Positions 1-10,537 are shown, counted from the stretch's first letter. The stretch is 64,000 nt of DNA from Aphanomyces cochlioides (GCA_019828595.1 JAHQRK010000010.1:2232001-2296000), one strand, 5' to 3'. Program-made: numbers and translations. Notes: generated by a model from the sequence alone, not told the origin.

Positions 1-10
1 CCTCCTTCAT

Positions 11-898
11 TCATACGGTTAGGTTGTAGCGCAGCATAGATCCTTCGATTGTCAACTCTGCGCTCGCGATCTTCTTGCTCCTGAGTTGCCAGAATCTTGA
101 GATGATGGTCACTTTGAGCGTGATAATGGATTCCGTCTTCTCCCTCCTTGGTTTCCTCTTCGTCGCTCTTATCCATGTCCGTATGGTGCAAAATGGCCCT
201 TGATTCGCAACCTCAGTGTTGTGCTTTTTTTCGCGAGCACGTTTGTTGTATTCCGCCTTCTTGGATCTTTTCATAGCCACCTCTTTGTCGAAGTCTTCCA
301 CGATAGCATGCCGTTTCTTTTCGCGAACACGATCGTTGTACTCCGCCTTTAGGAGAGCTTGCCGTTTCTTTTCGTGAGCACGATTGTTGTACTCCGCCTT
401 TTTAGATTTTTCCATTGCCACCTCTTCGTTGACTTCATCCAGGATAGCTTGCCGTTTCTTTTCGCGAGCACGATTGTTGTACTCCGCCTTTAGAAGAGCT
501 TGCCGATTCTTTTCGCGAGCACGATTGTTGTACTCCACCTTTTTGGATTTTTCCATTGCCACCTCTTCGTCAACTTCATCCACGATAGCTTGCTGTTTCT
601 TTTCGCGAGCATGTTTGTTGTACTCCGCCTTGTTGGCTTTTCTCATAGCCGCCTCGTCGTTAATATTGCCCTGATTCAAGGCATCGTCATCCACAGCCCA
701 GCCATTAGCTCCAGTTGATGCAGACTCTTGTTCGGTAGTATGCACTTCATTCCGCTCTGCTTGCTTTCCAGGTTCGGAATTATCGATCGCATGTCCTTGA
801 TTGTCATTGTCATGATTGCCTTTGCCTTTCTTAGAGGCCGAGTAGTTGTTATTTTCTACGCAGAAAACTGCGTCAGACAAATGTTCATACAAAAACAT
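11..898 (-). CDS. KAEYN-repeat protein, possibly secreted
   Basis: I do not recognise a family. The frame opens at a GTG (956-958) directly after an in-frame TAA, so the first usable ATG is at 898; about 295 residues follow. A hydrophobic stretch (IIIFVLMFLY) spans that ATG, so a signal peptide is only complete if an upstream exon or a non-ATG start is used. After a polar, Asn/Asp/Lys-rich segment come six imperfect repeats of the type KAEYNNRAREKKRQA, alternating with acidic linkers (DEVNEEVAMEKSK). The DNA copies lie between about 214 and 636. The repeats are strongly basic and predicted helical. The C-terminal ~60 residues are basic and non-repetitive. Repeat-bearing, lineage-specific proteins are common in oomycetes, but effector function here is inference only. 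Confidence 0.5.
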   Translation of the reverse strand: MFLYEHLSDAVFCVENNNYSASKKGKGNHDNDNQGHAIDNSEPGKQAERNEVHTTEQESASTGANGWAVDDDALNQGNINDEAAMRKANKAEYNKHAREKKQQAIVDEVDEEVAMEKSKKVEYNNRAREKNRQALLKAEYNNRAREKKRQAILDEVNEEVAMEKSKKAEYNNRAHEKKRQALLKAEYNDRVREKKRHAIVEDFDKEVAMKRSKKAEYNKRAREKKHNTEVANQGPFCTIRTWIRATKRKPRREKTESIITLKVTIISRFWQLRSKKIASAELTIEGSMLRYNLTV

Positions 899-959
899 CA
901 ACACAAAAATGATAATGTGATTGGATCGTAAAAATACTGTGGATATGTGTCCCGCCACT

Positions 960-1738
960 TAAGCTTAACATAATGTGGTTTGCCAGAAAATACTACTCAT
1001 TTCTTTCATAAATCGTACAGAGTTCGCGGTATTTATTAAACATCACTTTGTTTAATATCGCGTATTGAACTCGTACATCCAATGAGTTGAAACTTTGATA
1101 CTGGGTAATACACCTGCTAAGTATCATGAAACACCCCTGAAGTGATTCATGATACTCGCCGTAGGCCCACTATCAACAGTGGTACTCCGTCAAAAAAAGT
1201 AGCACCATCAGTTGCAATAGTGGTAACCAACGTTACACATTGTTCCCTTACTGTAAAAAAGTTGAACTATGGGGAGAGGATTTACTCGTCCAAAGTCAAT
1301 ATGAAAATACAGTAAAACCACACGTTATAGCTGTCCCTGCTGTCCCTGGCTGCTCTATGAAAATGTCCGGTATTTCGAGCCAAAAAGGCCCTACTTCGTA
1401 ACATTCGCATATCGCGTCGGAATTCGCCTTTCGGAGTCCAAGCCTCTGGCCAGGGTATGGCTTAAAGTGGCAGAAAGGGCTCGTCACCCTACTGCACAGT
1501 GTGTTGACCACTTATTCAGCGGCCTTTTCTGCCCGAGTGAAGCTATCCTAAGACATGCATCTCACCTTGCATCGTCCCAGAAAAACTCAACTGCCATTCA
1601 ATCGCCTTTGGCAGGTATTATTTTAAATAGTAGGACAATATTTTCATTTTGTATGTGGAATGATTATTAATATTATCGACAACTGCCACATCCAGCATCA
1701 TGGGTGCATGAACGAACTTGTCTCAAATTACTCTTTTT
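960..1738. other. non-coding stretch upstream of repeat gene
   Basis: No convincing gene. Around 1023-1077 there is an imperfect inverted repeat with arms beginning GAGTTC..CGCG and ending ATTAAAC. Small open frames at 1296-1670 show no family features and look like chance. Confidence 0.4.
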
Positions 1739-1880
1739 TTGACTTGGCGTTTGTATGTAAAAATTGCTCATTTTGTACTTGGATAAAGTATATAAAAATT
1801 GCTCATTTGTTGACTTGGCGTTTGTATGTAAAAGTTGCTCATTTGTTGACTTGACGTTTGTATGTAAAAATTACTCTCGT
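1739..1880. repeat. four-copy ~35-bp tandem repeat
   Basis: Four consecutive imperfect copies of a unit containing GACTTGGCGTTTGTATGTAA followed by AAATTGCTCATTTG start near 1741, 1776, 1811 and 1846. The second copy has diverged (GTACTTGGATAAAGTATATA). It lies upstream of the Tc1-like transposase and is AT-rich; no coding function is apparent. Confidence 0.7.
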
Positions 1881-2032
1881 ACTTAGTCTCGTACTTACGT
1901 GTTGCGTTAGAGCCTTAAGTAATATATATTGTGAGATTCATTCTAAATAGTGAGAGGGCTTGGAAATCTATCTGTTTTGCAAATCGATTTTTAAATCGCG
2001 CAGCCAATCAGAATGCACGTTGAGGAGCAACA

Positions 2033-3168
2033 TTGATTCTCACGAAACTCGAATTCGCTCTCTCCAGCACAGATCAAAGCAAACATGGCGAACATCCAAC
2101 AACTGTGCAAGGGAGGCATGCTTCATCAAATACCGTGATGCATGTTCTCTATGGTTATTACTTCATTGGAATGACCAGAGAGAAACTGGCTTGCGTATAC
2201 AGCAAGCATGTCAACACAATCAACCGATGGATCTCTATTTATGAGCGGGATGGCGAGTACAACAGAAAGTCACGTGTGCAAAGCGGGAATTTTACGATAG
2301 ACCAAAAAGAATGGGTCCTCAAATTCTATATGAAGCACCCTGTTGCGTTTCTCGATGAAGCGAAAGCATCGTTTGAGCAACATTTCAATCGCTCAATCTC
2401 AATTTCCACCATTTGGCGAGTACTGCATGACGCTGGATACACGTATAAAGTGCTTGAACGCAGAGCAATGCACATCAAGATTAACGACATCGAGCGCTTT
2501 ACGCTCGAAATAAACCCGTTCTGATGGTGCCACATGAATATACAATTTCTCGATGAAGTAAGCTTTGACCACAGAGGTATGTTAAGATCTAAAGGATATT
2601 CCATGAAAGGAAGAAAATTGGCCTTCCGAGGGGATTTCAACAGAAAACCCCGAGTGTCTCTATTGTGCTTTATCAGTGTCGAAGGGTTAGTAGAGACGTT
2701 TGAGGCCGAAGGCACTTTCGACAGATCCAAGTTTATTGAGTGCTGTCGTCATCACGCTCATTCTGGAAAGTCAGTCCGCCAATATCCTGGAATTGGTTCC
2801 ATTTGGATTTTGGACGGAGCACGGATCCACTGCCATGCCGACATTGTTTACTATTTGCGCTCTCTTGGCATTATCCCGATTTTCCTCCCTGCGTATTGCC
2901 CTTTCTATAACCCAATCGAGGTTATGTTTGGGCTGATGAAGAAGGCGTTTCGGCGCCACTATGTTGAAGGCTCCAAGTGCCACTGAGCCATGTGATTGCA
3001 AATGTGATTCAAGACTTTTACGTCTACTTCATGACAAATATTTTTCAGCATTGTGGCTGGGATATCACGGGGGTGTTTAATCCTGAGCATGCTTTGAATC
3101 ATGACCTAGTTATCATTGATGGCGCTACTCAAAATGTTTCCGATCTCTTGAGTATGACGAACGTCTAG
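2033..3168 (+). pseudogene. Tc1/IS630-like (DDE_3) transposase, broken
   Basis: Cut-and-paste DNA transposase relic. The N-terminal part carries a helix-turn-helix region (MTREKLACVYSKHVNTINRW) and a second wing (HPVAFLDEAKASFEQHF..SISISTIWRVLHDAG). The catalytic acids are visible in FLDEVSFD (about 2546), WILDGARIH (about 2806) and YNPIEVMFG (about 2909). An in-frame TGA at 2522-2524 separates the two halves. The last ~60 residues (HVIANVIQDFYVYF...HCGWDITGVFNP) continue in another frame from about 2977, so there is also a frameshift. I could not find convincing terminal inverted repeats. The element is dead as read. The family is well known in oomycetes. Confidence 0.85.
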
Positions 3169-3335
3169 AGCTCGATGAAAGCATAGTAAATGAATAAGGT
3201 TAAAGCTAACATGCATGATCAATGTCCAATTGATTTGGAATTCCAGAAAGCGCAATCACTACTCGCGCATCGTCAGGGTTTATGTCAATATCATCACCCA
3301 TTGGTCGAACAATTTCACGATGCTTGTCCAAAACG

Positions 3336-4247
3336 TCACGTAAACTGGCAAGTTGAAGCGAGTGTGATTGACATCACACTCGCTTCGACTGCATCGATAA
3401 CCTTCATTGCCATCTTCACACCTTTCTGAACTCGCAACAGACGAGCTTCTGCAGCGCTTGATGTGGGTTGAAATCCTCGGACTAACTGAGAAGGTGGTCC
3501 ATCCTTGACAAACATGGGAGCGCTGTTCTTTTTTTGTTGCACAAGCCATGAAGCCCACAATCGCCATTGAATCTCGTGTGCCACCAAGTGGCCACCTCAT
3601 TCGTCTTTTAAAGCAGCAATCAAAGACTGAATCAGGGCTTCAGCGGCGGCACCAGCACGATCTACTGCGCTTGGCTCCAAGCATTGCGATTGAAATTCTT
3701 CCAATTCAGGGGCTTTGGTAATTGCGTTGCCATATTTGAGCACAGTAACCAAGTACGTTTCTTCTCGGTGCTTGTTGACGTATTTTCTGTCATTCGAGCT
3801 TTGCCAGGGATTGATTTGACGGGATGATTGCAAGCGCATCGATATGTAATTGTGGAACATGTCGATCGTGGGGTCAGACTCAGCCAGAGACCAGGTTGGT
3901 GGCTCACCACTAAATGTTGCCAAAGGCTGGAGGTGACGACGACTCATTTCCCACAACTTGTCTTTCACTTCGTCCCATGAGTCGGCTTCGATAGTGTGCT
4001 TTCCAAGAAACTTCGCTGTGTTGACCCGCTGATTGACTGTGTCCTTGAAGCGTACGTCCACTTGAATCCTGATAAGAGCGGGGTGGGTGCGAAGCTCGCG
4101 CTGTGCGTTGGTTTGAAGGGGAATATCGTCCTCAGCTATGCTTTGCAGCTCCGTGAGCCGAGGACTTCTTCTAACTGGTGGTGTCAGCCAGGATTCAGGG
4201 CGTTCGCGAGGTGTTGCAGGGCTTGAAGGGCTCATTCTTGCTTGCAA
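3336..4247 (-). pseudogene. unknown ORF, ~300 aa, interrupted by in-frame TGA
   Basis: I do not recognise this protein. The ATG is at 4247. The frame runs 216 codons to a TGA at 3597-3599 and then stays open in the same frame to 3336, so the natural product was probably ~303 residues. It has a Ser/Pro/Arg-rich N-terminus (RRSPRLTEL), a central mixed alpha/beta-looking region containing EMSRRHLQPLATFSGEPPTW, and a C-terminal helical part (VQKGVKMAMKVIDA). After the TGA come WRLWASWLVQQKK and SSAAEARLLRVQKG, which look like genuine coding. It is divergently oriented from the HTH-SET locus, 201 bp away, with which it may form one element. Whether TGA is a disabling mutation or read through is not known. 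Confidence 0.5.
3355..3386. repeat. perfect 14-bp hairpin
   Basis: GAAGCGAGTGTGAT, a 4-nt TGAC loop, and its exact reverse complement. It lies at the 3' end of the minus-strand unknown ORF, encoding part of its C-terminus, and could act as a transcript hairpin or mark an element end. Confidence 0.7.
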
Positions 4248-4448
4248 TGTTGAATCGATTGTCGTGTTCGGTGGATTATCCGGATGAGATTACATCCGGA
4301 TAACCACGACAGTGATTTATAAACTGCATGCTTCTTTCGCTTCTCACAAATTTTGGTGAAAATGACAATATAGATTTTTGTATATAAATTTAAAATATTT
4401 TTCTCGTCCGGATAACGTCGACAGTGGCAAGTTTTCACACAAACAAAA
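4248..4448. promoter_or_regulatory. divergent promoter with TCCGGATAA repeats
   Basis: A 201-bp gap separates two divergent ATGs. It contains TTATCCGGATG at 4276-4286 facing its exact inverted copy at 4293-4303, and a third copy in TCCGGATAACGTCGACAGTG at 4407-4426 that matches 18 of 20 bases with 4295-4314. The middle is AT-rich with TATAAATTTAAAATATT-like sequence (about 4381-4397). The arrangement suggests binding sites for a shared regulator or for the element's own DNA-binding protein; this is inference. Confidence 0.5.
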
Positions 4449-4625
4449 ATGCCCCGTGGTGCAGCCAACATAAACTACTCAACGCAATTCATTGTCAAGT
4501 CCATCGAACGTTGGGAAAAGCGGAAGAGAGATGGCGATCTATTGACTCAGGGTGAATTTGCTTTAGAAATCGGCGTAAAGTACGAAACTTTTCGGGCGTG
4601 GCTGAAGAAGAATGCCAAGAAATGA
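4449..4625 (+). CDS. 58-aa helix-turn-helix ORF upstream of SET domain
   Basis: A short ATG-initiated ORF of 58 codons plus TGA. The content (STQFIVKSIERWEKRKRDGD, then LTQGEFALEIGVKYETFRAW) resembles the small helix-turn-helix DNA-binding domains found at the N-terminus of transposase-type proteins, with a second helix pair typical of psq/homeodomain-like folds. Its stop is followed in the same frame by the open frame of the SET domain, so it is most likely the DNA-binding N-terminus of one HTH-SET protein, interrupted by the TGA at 4623-4625 or joined to it by readthrough. The SET frame has no usable ATG of its own. Confidence 0.5.
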   Translation: MPRGAANINYSTQFIVKSIERWEKRKRDGDLLTQGEFALEIGVKYETFRAWLKKNAKK

Positions 4626-5435
4626 ATAACCGTGGCATGCAACAATCAAATTTGTCAGAGAGAATACTCGGAAAACATTGCCACTGTGAAAAAAAGACTG
4701 TCCCGGATAGACAACTTGACAACGACTGCCGCCCTAAACGAGATCGTGCAATCGTGCCCTTTACTTTTGGAGGACAAATCTTACGACGCCAAAAAGTGCT
4801 TCGCTCAGCGTCTGATCTCAAAAATTGAGTTTGAAAAGAATGGCTACATACACACCACAACAAACGTTGGAGGTGTAGATGGCTTGGAGAGCCAGCCTCC
4901 AAGAGCCTGTCGATGCCCTCGTGTCTGTGGAAGAAAATGTCCGAAGAAATGTAAGCTGATTGAGTGCACTAATACTGACTGTTCCTTGGGACCATCATGT
5001 GGAAATCGGAAATTGACGAATGGTGTATTTCCAGAAGTTGAATTGTTTGACACAGAAGATCGAGGAAAAGGTGTGGTTGCAACAAGTGATATCAAGAATC
5101 GTGGAATCATTCTGGAATATGTTGGGAAAATTGTCACAGCTGAAGAGGCCACGTTGATTCAAGATCGCCATCGATCCACATATCTTTTGACTTTGTCAAC
5201 TGGACAGCACATCGATGCTTCTATCTCAGGGAACATCAGTCGATTCGTCAATCATTCATGCTCACCAAATGCAAGATTTGAAGAATGGGATGTACAAGGC
5301 TTTCCACGGGTTGCAATCTCTGCAATGAGAACAATTACAGCTGGAGAAGAGATCACTGTGAACTATGGCGATGACTACAAATTTGAGTTTTGCTTGTGTA
5401 CCGCTTGCAAAATCAAACGCGCGACTAAAAAGTAA
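4626..5435 (+). CDS. SET-domain histone-lysine methyltransferase-like
   Basis: The frame opens right after the TGA of the HTH ORF. The first ~95 residues are helical, followed by a cysteine-rich pre-SET/AWS-like cluster (CRCPRVCGRKCPKKC...CTNTDCSLGPSCGN, about 4904-5008). The SET core then shows RGKGVVA, ILEYVGKIV, HIDASISGNISRFVNHSCSPNA (the SAM-binding and catalytic NHSCxPN loop), EEITVNYG, and a post-SET CLCTACK (5389-5409). All hallmark motifs are present, so the enzyme part looks intact. Known SET proteins methylate histone lysines (H3K9/H3K36 types have AWS or pre-SET clusters). The only ATG candidates are far inside, so expression needs the upstream HTH start plus readthrough, or an unseen upstream exon. 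The close transposon-rich context suggests a mobile-element-borne copy. Confidence 0.75.
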   Translation: MTVACNNQICQREYSENIATVKKRLSRIDNLTTTAALNEIVQSCPLLLEDKSYDAKKCFAQRLISKIEFEKNGYIHTTTNVGGVDGLESQPPRACRCPRVCGRKCPKKCKLIECTNTDCSLGPSCGNRKLTNGVFPEVELFDTEDRGKGVVATSDIKNRGIILEYVGKIVTAEEATLIQDRHRSTYLLTLSTGQHIDASISGNISRFVNHSCSPNARFEEWDVQGFPRVAISAMRTITAGEEITVNYGDDYKFEFCLCTACKIKRATKK

Positions 5436-5450
5436 ATGCCTTTCACATTT

Positions 5451-5603
5451 ACTTAGTTTTAGTATGGTCGAAAAATATACCCACATAAAAATCTTTTTCT
5501 TAGGAGATAGGAGAGAAATAAATCATGGTCTTTCCCTGAAGTAAAAAAATTATTTTCCATTTCGTGAACAACTTGATTTTACTATAGTCGAAAGATATAC
5601 CAA
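5451..5603. repeat. direct repeat pair downstream of SET ORF
   Basis: TTTTAGTATGGTCGAAAAAT at about 5456 and TTTTACTATAGTCGAAAGAT at about 5576, each followed by ATACC, lie ~120 bp apart. They sit between the SET ORF and the Crypton and may be subterminal repeats of the SET-bearing element. Confidence 0.5.
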
Positions 5604-5722
5604 TCCAAACATAAATGATGATGATTTATTTAGCAAGCTGAACATCGATTAAAAAAGGTGGCAATACTTGCAATGCTGACACAAGACGAAAGTCAAGGCC
5701 ATGTACGGTGATTAAACTTTGA

Positions 5723-8548
5723 TTATTCGCGAAAATGTTCAAAGAAGCTTAAAGTTGTCGTGTCCCTGCCGTGGAGCTTCGTCTTGATGAAAGAGCAAAG
5801 CCCGCGCAACGTTTTCTTCTCTGGTAGGAGAGCCTCGAAGAATTCAACAATGCCTTGCTCTACTTCACCTTCTTTGATTCCCAGAAGAATTGCATCGTAT
5901 AATGGCTTCCGACGTAAGAAGAATTGAGTGTCAGCATTGCTTGTACGCTATTTCGGTCCTTCAGTCATTTCAACTTCCCGAATTGATGTGTGCGGCGGCA
6001 GGCCGTACTGAAATTCTTGCCATGCTTGAGTCACTGTGTGTATCTGCCTGCTCATTCGAATTTGTCGAATTGTTTGATCGGTTGGGATATTTGAGATGCA
6101 TTGATTTGACGATGTGTTGCTTCTAGAGGCTTCGACTTCGCTGACATCATTAGAGTTACAGTGATTAATGTTGGCACCAGTGCTTCCAAGAGACTTTGCA
6201 GCTTCAAATAAGGCATTTTGTATACTGAAACGCAACTCTTGAGCAACGTTTGTATGAAATTTCTCAACGCAAGGTGGACCTGAGGTGACAGAGCTCTCAA
6301 CTTGGGCAAGTTTTACCTTCATATCTGATAGGTGCTGAAGGATGTTTGCTGAGTCTTTTCTTATTCCTTCAAGACTTCAGCAACAAGTGGAACTGCTTCG
6401 TGTAGTCTTGTTGATTCAGGTGAGGGCGATTGCAAGAGCAGCTCCAAAAGACTTTTTTTGAAGTCAATGAAGTCATTTGTCTTAAAAAGCGGATGAGCAC
6501 ATACGACGTGGCTTTTGAAATCTTCCCTCTCAGTCAATATTGCTGCATCTTGCAGAACCACATCTCGCATATAGTCCAGCAACTTGAAGAAATTTGATCC
6601 AGCAATTTCGCTTCGACGGGATTTTGCCTGTAAGAGCTGGTAGCGAGACGTTTCGAGTAATGGAAACACAGCCTCGCGCAAACTCTTGGTGGCTTGAGAA
6701 GATCTCGCGTAGTATGATAGCGATTGCTCTCGGGGCCAAAACCAGCAAGCACTCGGACGCAATCCCATGGAACAACATGATTTCCATAAGCGCCATTTCT
6801 GCTTTTTGTCGCCCAGTGGCCTTGTTTATCGACTGACTCACCACGCGCACCATAATTCTCTGACATTGCTGCAAGTTTTCGTCCATTTTGCGTTCTGATA
6901 GTTGTTTCTATTCCCAACGTTTCGTGATTTCTCTTTATTGCTTGATATTGCGAGGAGTATTGCATATGGGAAGTGGGGTTACTGCCCTATAAAACATACT
7001 ACTCTGGTCCGCATTATGAGCAACATTTGGATTACACAGTATTTGACATATTTGTTTTTTGAATACTTCATTTGTGACACTGGGCACTATTTAGTGCCAA
7101 CGTAGTTGATGAGAGCAAGATTGTCGTCAATAGCTGGTTGTTGGAGCTGTTATGAGGTCTATTTAGCTTCACATAGACGGTATACAACCCGTAGATCTGA
7201 CAGGGTTCCTGTCTGATGATTAAATAGAGCTTGAGAAACTCAAACCTTACCATTTAACAGCGTTTGTGCTGTGATGAACGTATTGTGTTTCCGAGCGGCA
7301 ATTCTAGCTTGACCACAATGTAGTACAAAGTGTGCTTTACTTAATTACTCTCTCTCATAAGTCTAAGCTTCGTCTATTTGATGGCGCACATCATAATCTA
7401 CTGGTCGTCAAATTTTTGGAATTTTTACACTTCTGTCATTTCACAACCAGAACTCCGTTTGAAGGTCAAAAAGTGTCCAATCAAAGCTCCTTTTCTGCTC
7501 TGTTTTATAAACCAATCAGCATCGATTTTACTGTAGACACAGCCTTAATCCACCAATTATACCCCAAATGTTGCTGATATTATGGATCAGAGTAGTATAT
7601 GTCATACCAGTTTGAGGCATTCCTGAAGTCGGGCCAGGGCTCGTCTCCTATTTGCCAACGAAAAAAGAAGTACATCGCTAAAGCCCCAAATGGGCAACGC
7701 ATGACATCTTTGTGGCGGAGCATTGTGGTCTCTTCGATGTTGCCATACTGATTTTTTTTTTACTTTCTCCGCACACATCTGAAAAGCTTAGCTCCACGAA
7801 CGCCTTCGTTTGGACATTCAACTAAACCAATTGTTGACAACTTCAATGACCTCATGTTGTCACCACGAGAGCATAATGCAAAAGACATAAGGTTGTCAGC
7901 ACGGTGCTTCAATCCAAGCTCAGAATTTTCGGTAAAGAACGAGTCGCCAACTTTAGATAACTTGTCGACACCAACACAGTCAATCATAGTTCCTCGTCCA
8001 CGATCAGAGAATTGTTCGTCTTCTTCACGCATGGACTCAATCTTTTTTTGCTTCAACAATGCTTTCACTGCATCTGGACGTATAGGATGTCGGGGATTTT
8101 GACCAAGTTGATACTGCATTCTCCACAGGTCCATCAAAGCGTTTGTGTAGGCAGCAAGGGCATGATATCCAACACTTCGCGCATTCTGGTCTTCACCAAT
8201 TATTTCAGTGTCATAGACATGAGCTTCGCTGTCGCAATTGAGCTTAGTTTTCTTGCGACCACGTCGACGAGGCCGTCGATTTTTCATTTGGGATAGGAAG
8301 AGAATCATTTTAGCATCGGAAACATGCTCGTCAGGGTACCCTAGCTCTGCTTTCCATGCGAAGTATTCCATTTGCTTGCCGCTATACTGAATCTTTGTGT
8401 TCAATGGTCGCGACGCCTTCTGATTGATATTGATACGAGTCAGGGCCTCTTCTTCAAGCAGGTGTAGTCGTAAATCCTTTTCAAGCCGCAAATCCATTTG
8501 CACTGTCGCTCCTGTGTTGGGGGGCCGCTCTCCCGTGAGACGTCTCAT
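5723..8548 (-). pseudogene. Crypton tyrosine recombinase, broken and split by a MITE
   Basis: Remnant of a Crypton element (DNA transposon using a tyrosine recombinase with an Ndc10-like fold). From the ATG at 8548: YFAWKAELGYPDEHVSDAKM and YTNALMDLWRMQYQLG (SAM-like N-terminal domain); then RHKDVMRCPFGALAMYFFFR (about 7655-7715), the Ndc10 signature; then, beyond the inserted MITE, SSQYQAIKRNHETLGI, KQGHWATKSRNGAYGN and RVLAGFGPESNRYH, the recombinase core; and LLDYMRDVVLQDAAIL near 6550. Damage: in-frame TAA near 7760 in an A-run, insertion at 6999-7595, a frameshift near 6700, another near 6330-6360, and an in-frame TAG near 5949. The natural end is a TAA at 5723. Without the insert the coding span is ~2.2 kb. 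Clearly inactive. Confidence 0.8.
6999..7595. mobile_element. 597-bp mariner-type MITE inside Crypton
   Basis: Ends are 32-bp imperfect terminal inverted repeats (27/32 identical) beginning CTACTCTGGTCC on the left and CTACTCTGATCC on the right, both reaching AGCAACATTTGG. TA dinucleotides flank both ends (6997-6998, 7596-7597), the target duplication of the Tc1/mariner superfamily. No transposase is inside. The Crypton protein similarity stops and resumes at its two borders. Confidence 0.85.
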
Positions 8549-9302
8549 TCCAGAAACAGGGACTGAAGAAAGAATGGCACTGGCAATGCGACTTTGTCTC
8601 TTCGTAAAGATTTACGCCTATACTATCCGGAAAACATATTTTGCGAATATAAACTCCTGGTCATAAAAACCGCAAAAATAGGTGGTGACCACGGTCATGA
8701 CCAAACCATTCTTTATATAAACCCAAAAAATATATCTGCATAATACAAATAAAAACTCCGAGTGGAGATGCTCTAATTGCTGTAAAAGTGGATGTGTCAA
8801 TACTTCCCCTTTTGCTATTGAGATGGGGGCGGGAGTGCCGGTGCGTTTAAATGAAGCATGATGCTCACTGCAGCTGTAAATGAACTGAAGTGAGTTTGGG
8901 TGTTGGATAGGGGAAAAGTCAGATCCAAATGAATGACTGCAAATGCATTTTCAAAATATTTATGGCGCTTTGAAATTTTCTGTTTGATAATCACTGATGT
9001 TGCGCGTTTTGCACTTGCGAGCTCACTACTGCATTCGTACTCAATCAGCAAACCATTATACAGTGTACGTGAACGAGTTGTAAGTTACCACTCGTTCGTC
9101 GTCATCTCAGCTTATGAAGTCCATGGACGTATTTTAGTAATTACGCTCAATACAGCGCCTTAAGATACACGCGTCATTCATTATTTACGAGAAAATTCCT
9201 TTTGACCGACCAGCTACCTGGTAGCTGCCTTCGGACCTGATCTGTAATTGTAATCCCAACCAATGTCAGTTCTTGTTGCTCATGATTTGTCCCATGGACT
9301 AA
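8549..9302. other. no gene seen
   Basis: AT-rich sequence between the Crypton start and the next MITE-like element. Open frames here are short and overlap in several frames without family features. Confidence 0.4.
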
Positions 9303-9799
9303 GAGCATGCCCAACGCGGCCACGCTAACCAAGTAGAATTTAAGAGTGTTCTGGCGTTCAAATTCAAGCCCAGCGGTGCCACGCTAAAAATAGCGTATTG
9401 GGGGTTTCAATCTAAATGTTGAAAAATGGTCGTTTGTGGAAGTCTCAGAAAATGTATCCAATCACAAATGGGGTTCCTTTTCATAGGGAAGTGAAAGTAA
9501 TTGATTATGAGTCCTTGCTACAGAATTTTTTCACTTCTCATGTGCACCAACCTTTTCAACGTTGGATTTATTCTCAACAGCAAATTTCTTGTTGGAAATC
9601 TGTGTGATGTAGGGTGTTTCGTTGAAAACTTGAAGTCAAATTTTGACCAATCAGATTTCATGACATATCACTCAACGTTGGAAAAATTTGGATTGAAACC
9701 CACCATTACAAAATTCTATGATATAATGTCAGAATTCCACTACAGTAGATTTGATGTGGTAAACTGCGTTTGGCGTGGTGGATGCCGTTGGGCTTGCTC
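9303..9799. mobile_element. ~500-bp MITE-like inverted-repeat element
   Basis: GAGCATGCCCAACG (9303-9316) and CGTTGGGCTTGCTC (9786-9799) form outer inverted repeats (13/14), and an inner pair GGGTTTCAATCTAAAT (about 9403) / ATTTGGATTGAAACCC (about 9688) reinforces it. No coding region. The target duplication is not clear, so exact ends are tentative. Confidence 0.55.
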
Positions 9800-9951
9800 A
9801 GGCAATCACTCCAAATTCGAGTCAGTAAAGCACGCTAGACTGGATTTCGCGTGATGAACTAGCGTGGTTTGCTCTGAAATCGTTTCCACAACTCAGTCCA
9901 AGAGAGTAGTCCATCTTATATTCAAATTTAGTGTTACAAATAATTGAATTT

Positions 9952-10302
9952 TGATATCGTGTGACAGTCGCGGGGATAGCGATGACGCACAAAAAGAATC
10001 GAAGGTCCAGACGTTTGGACTTCACAGGAACCGAATATCATCGACTTTAGCCAAGGACTCTGCACCAGGATCGGAAGGGGAAGGAGACTAACAACGGTAG
10101 AGTGGATTAACCGAGTTAGGAGTAGTCGAGCAGAATGAGAAGTGAGATACATAGCTATCTAGTAAATCTAAACATCTAATATGGAAGGGACTTGAGTTCG
10201 AGGACGCTAGGTCGAATCGAACTAGAATCTTAGTGGTTTGAAAGGGATCACCTGAGTGGGTGATTCATGAGTTGACAAGCATCAATCGAGGCTCAACCGT
10301 CA
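9952..10302 (-). repeat. probable 3' LTR of the gypsy element
   Basis: Read on the minus strand, a purine run ACCAGGGGGGC (candidate polypurine tract) is followed by TTA and then TGACGGTTGAGC, and the candidate LTR ends CACGATATCA, giving TGA...TCA termini of 351 bp. Beyond 9951 the base composition turns AT-rich. There is no second LTR to confirm it. Confidence 0.45.
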
Positions 10303-10537
10303 TAAGCCCCCCTGGTAAGTTTCGACGTTCATGTTGAACGCGAGTTGGGACGGTTGGTAGACTCAATCCATCAACGGGTTGATGACCATCAATCAAGTCG
10401 AGTGGTATACAGGTCCAGAGTCCAACCTAGAGCAGGACCGAAGACGCGTTGTAGAGTAATGTGATGTCGTGGACTCTAATGGTAGATGTCCATTGAACGA
10501 GTCTCTTTGTCTAAGTCGGAAAATCGAGGGGAACGCC

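Noticed and set aside
11..958. Start at position 958
   Set aside because: It is GTG directly after an in-frame TAA; in a eukaryote the ATG at 898 is the safer start.
2522..2524. TGA recoded as an amino acid in this organism
   Set aside because: Intact host genes here end at TGA (e.g. the MORN gene and the PFKFB gene) and use TGG for Trp; in-frame TGAs are confined to damaged mobile elements or decayed genes.
9303..9799. Exact target duplication for this MITE
   Set aside because: No clear direct repeat flanks the ends, so I leave the borders tentative.
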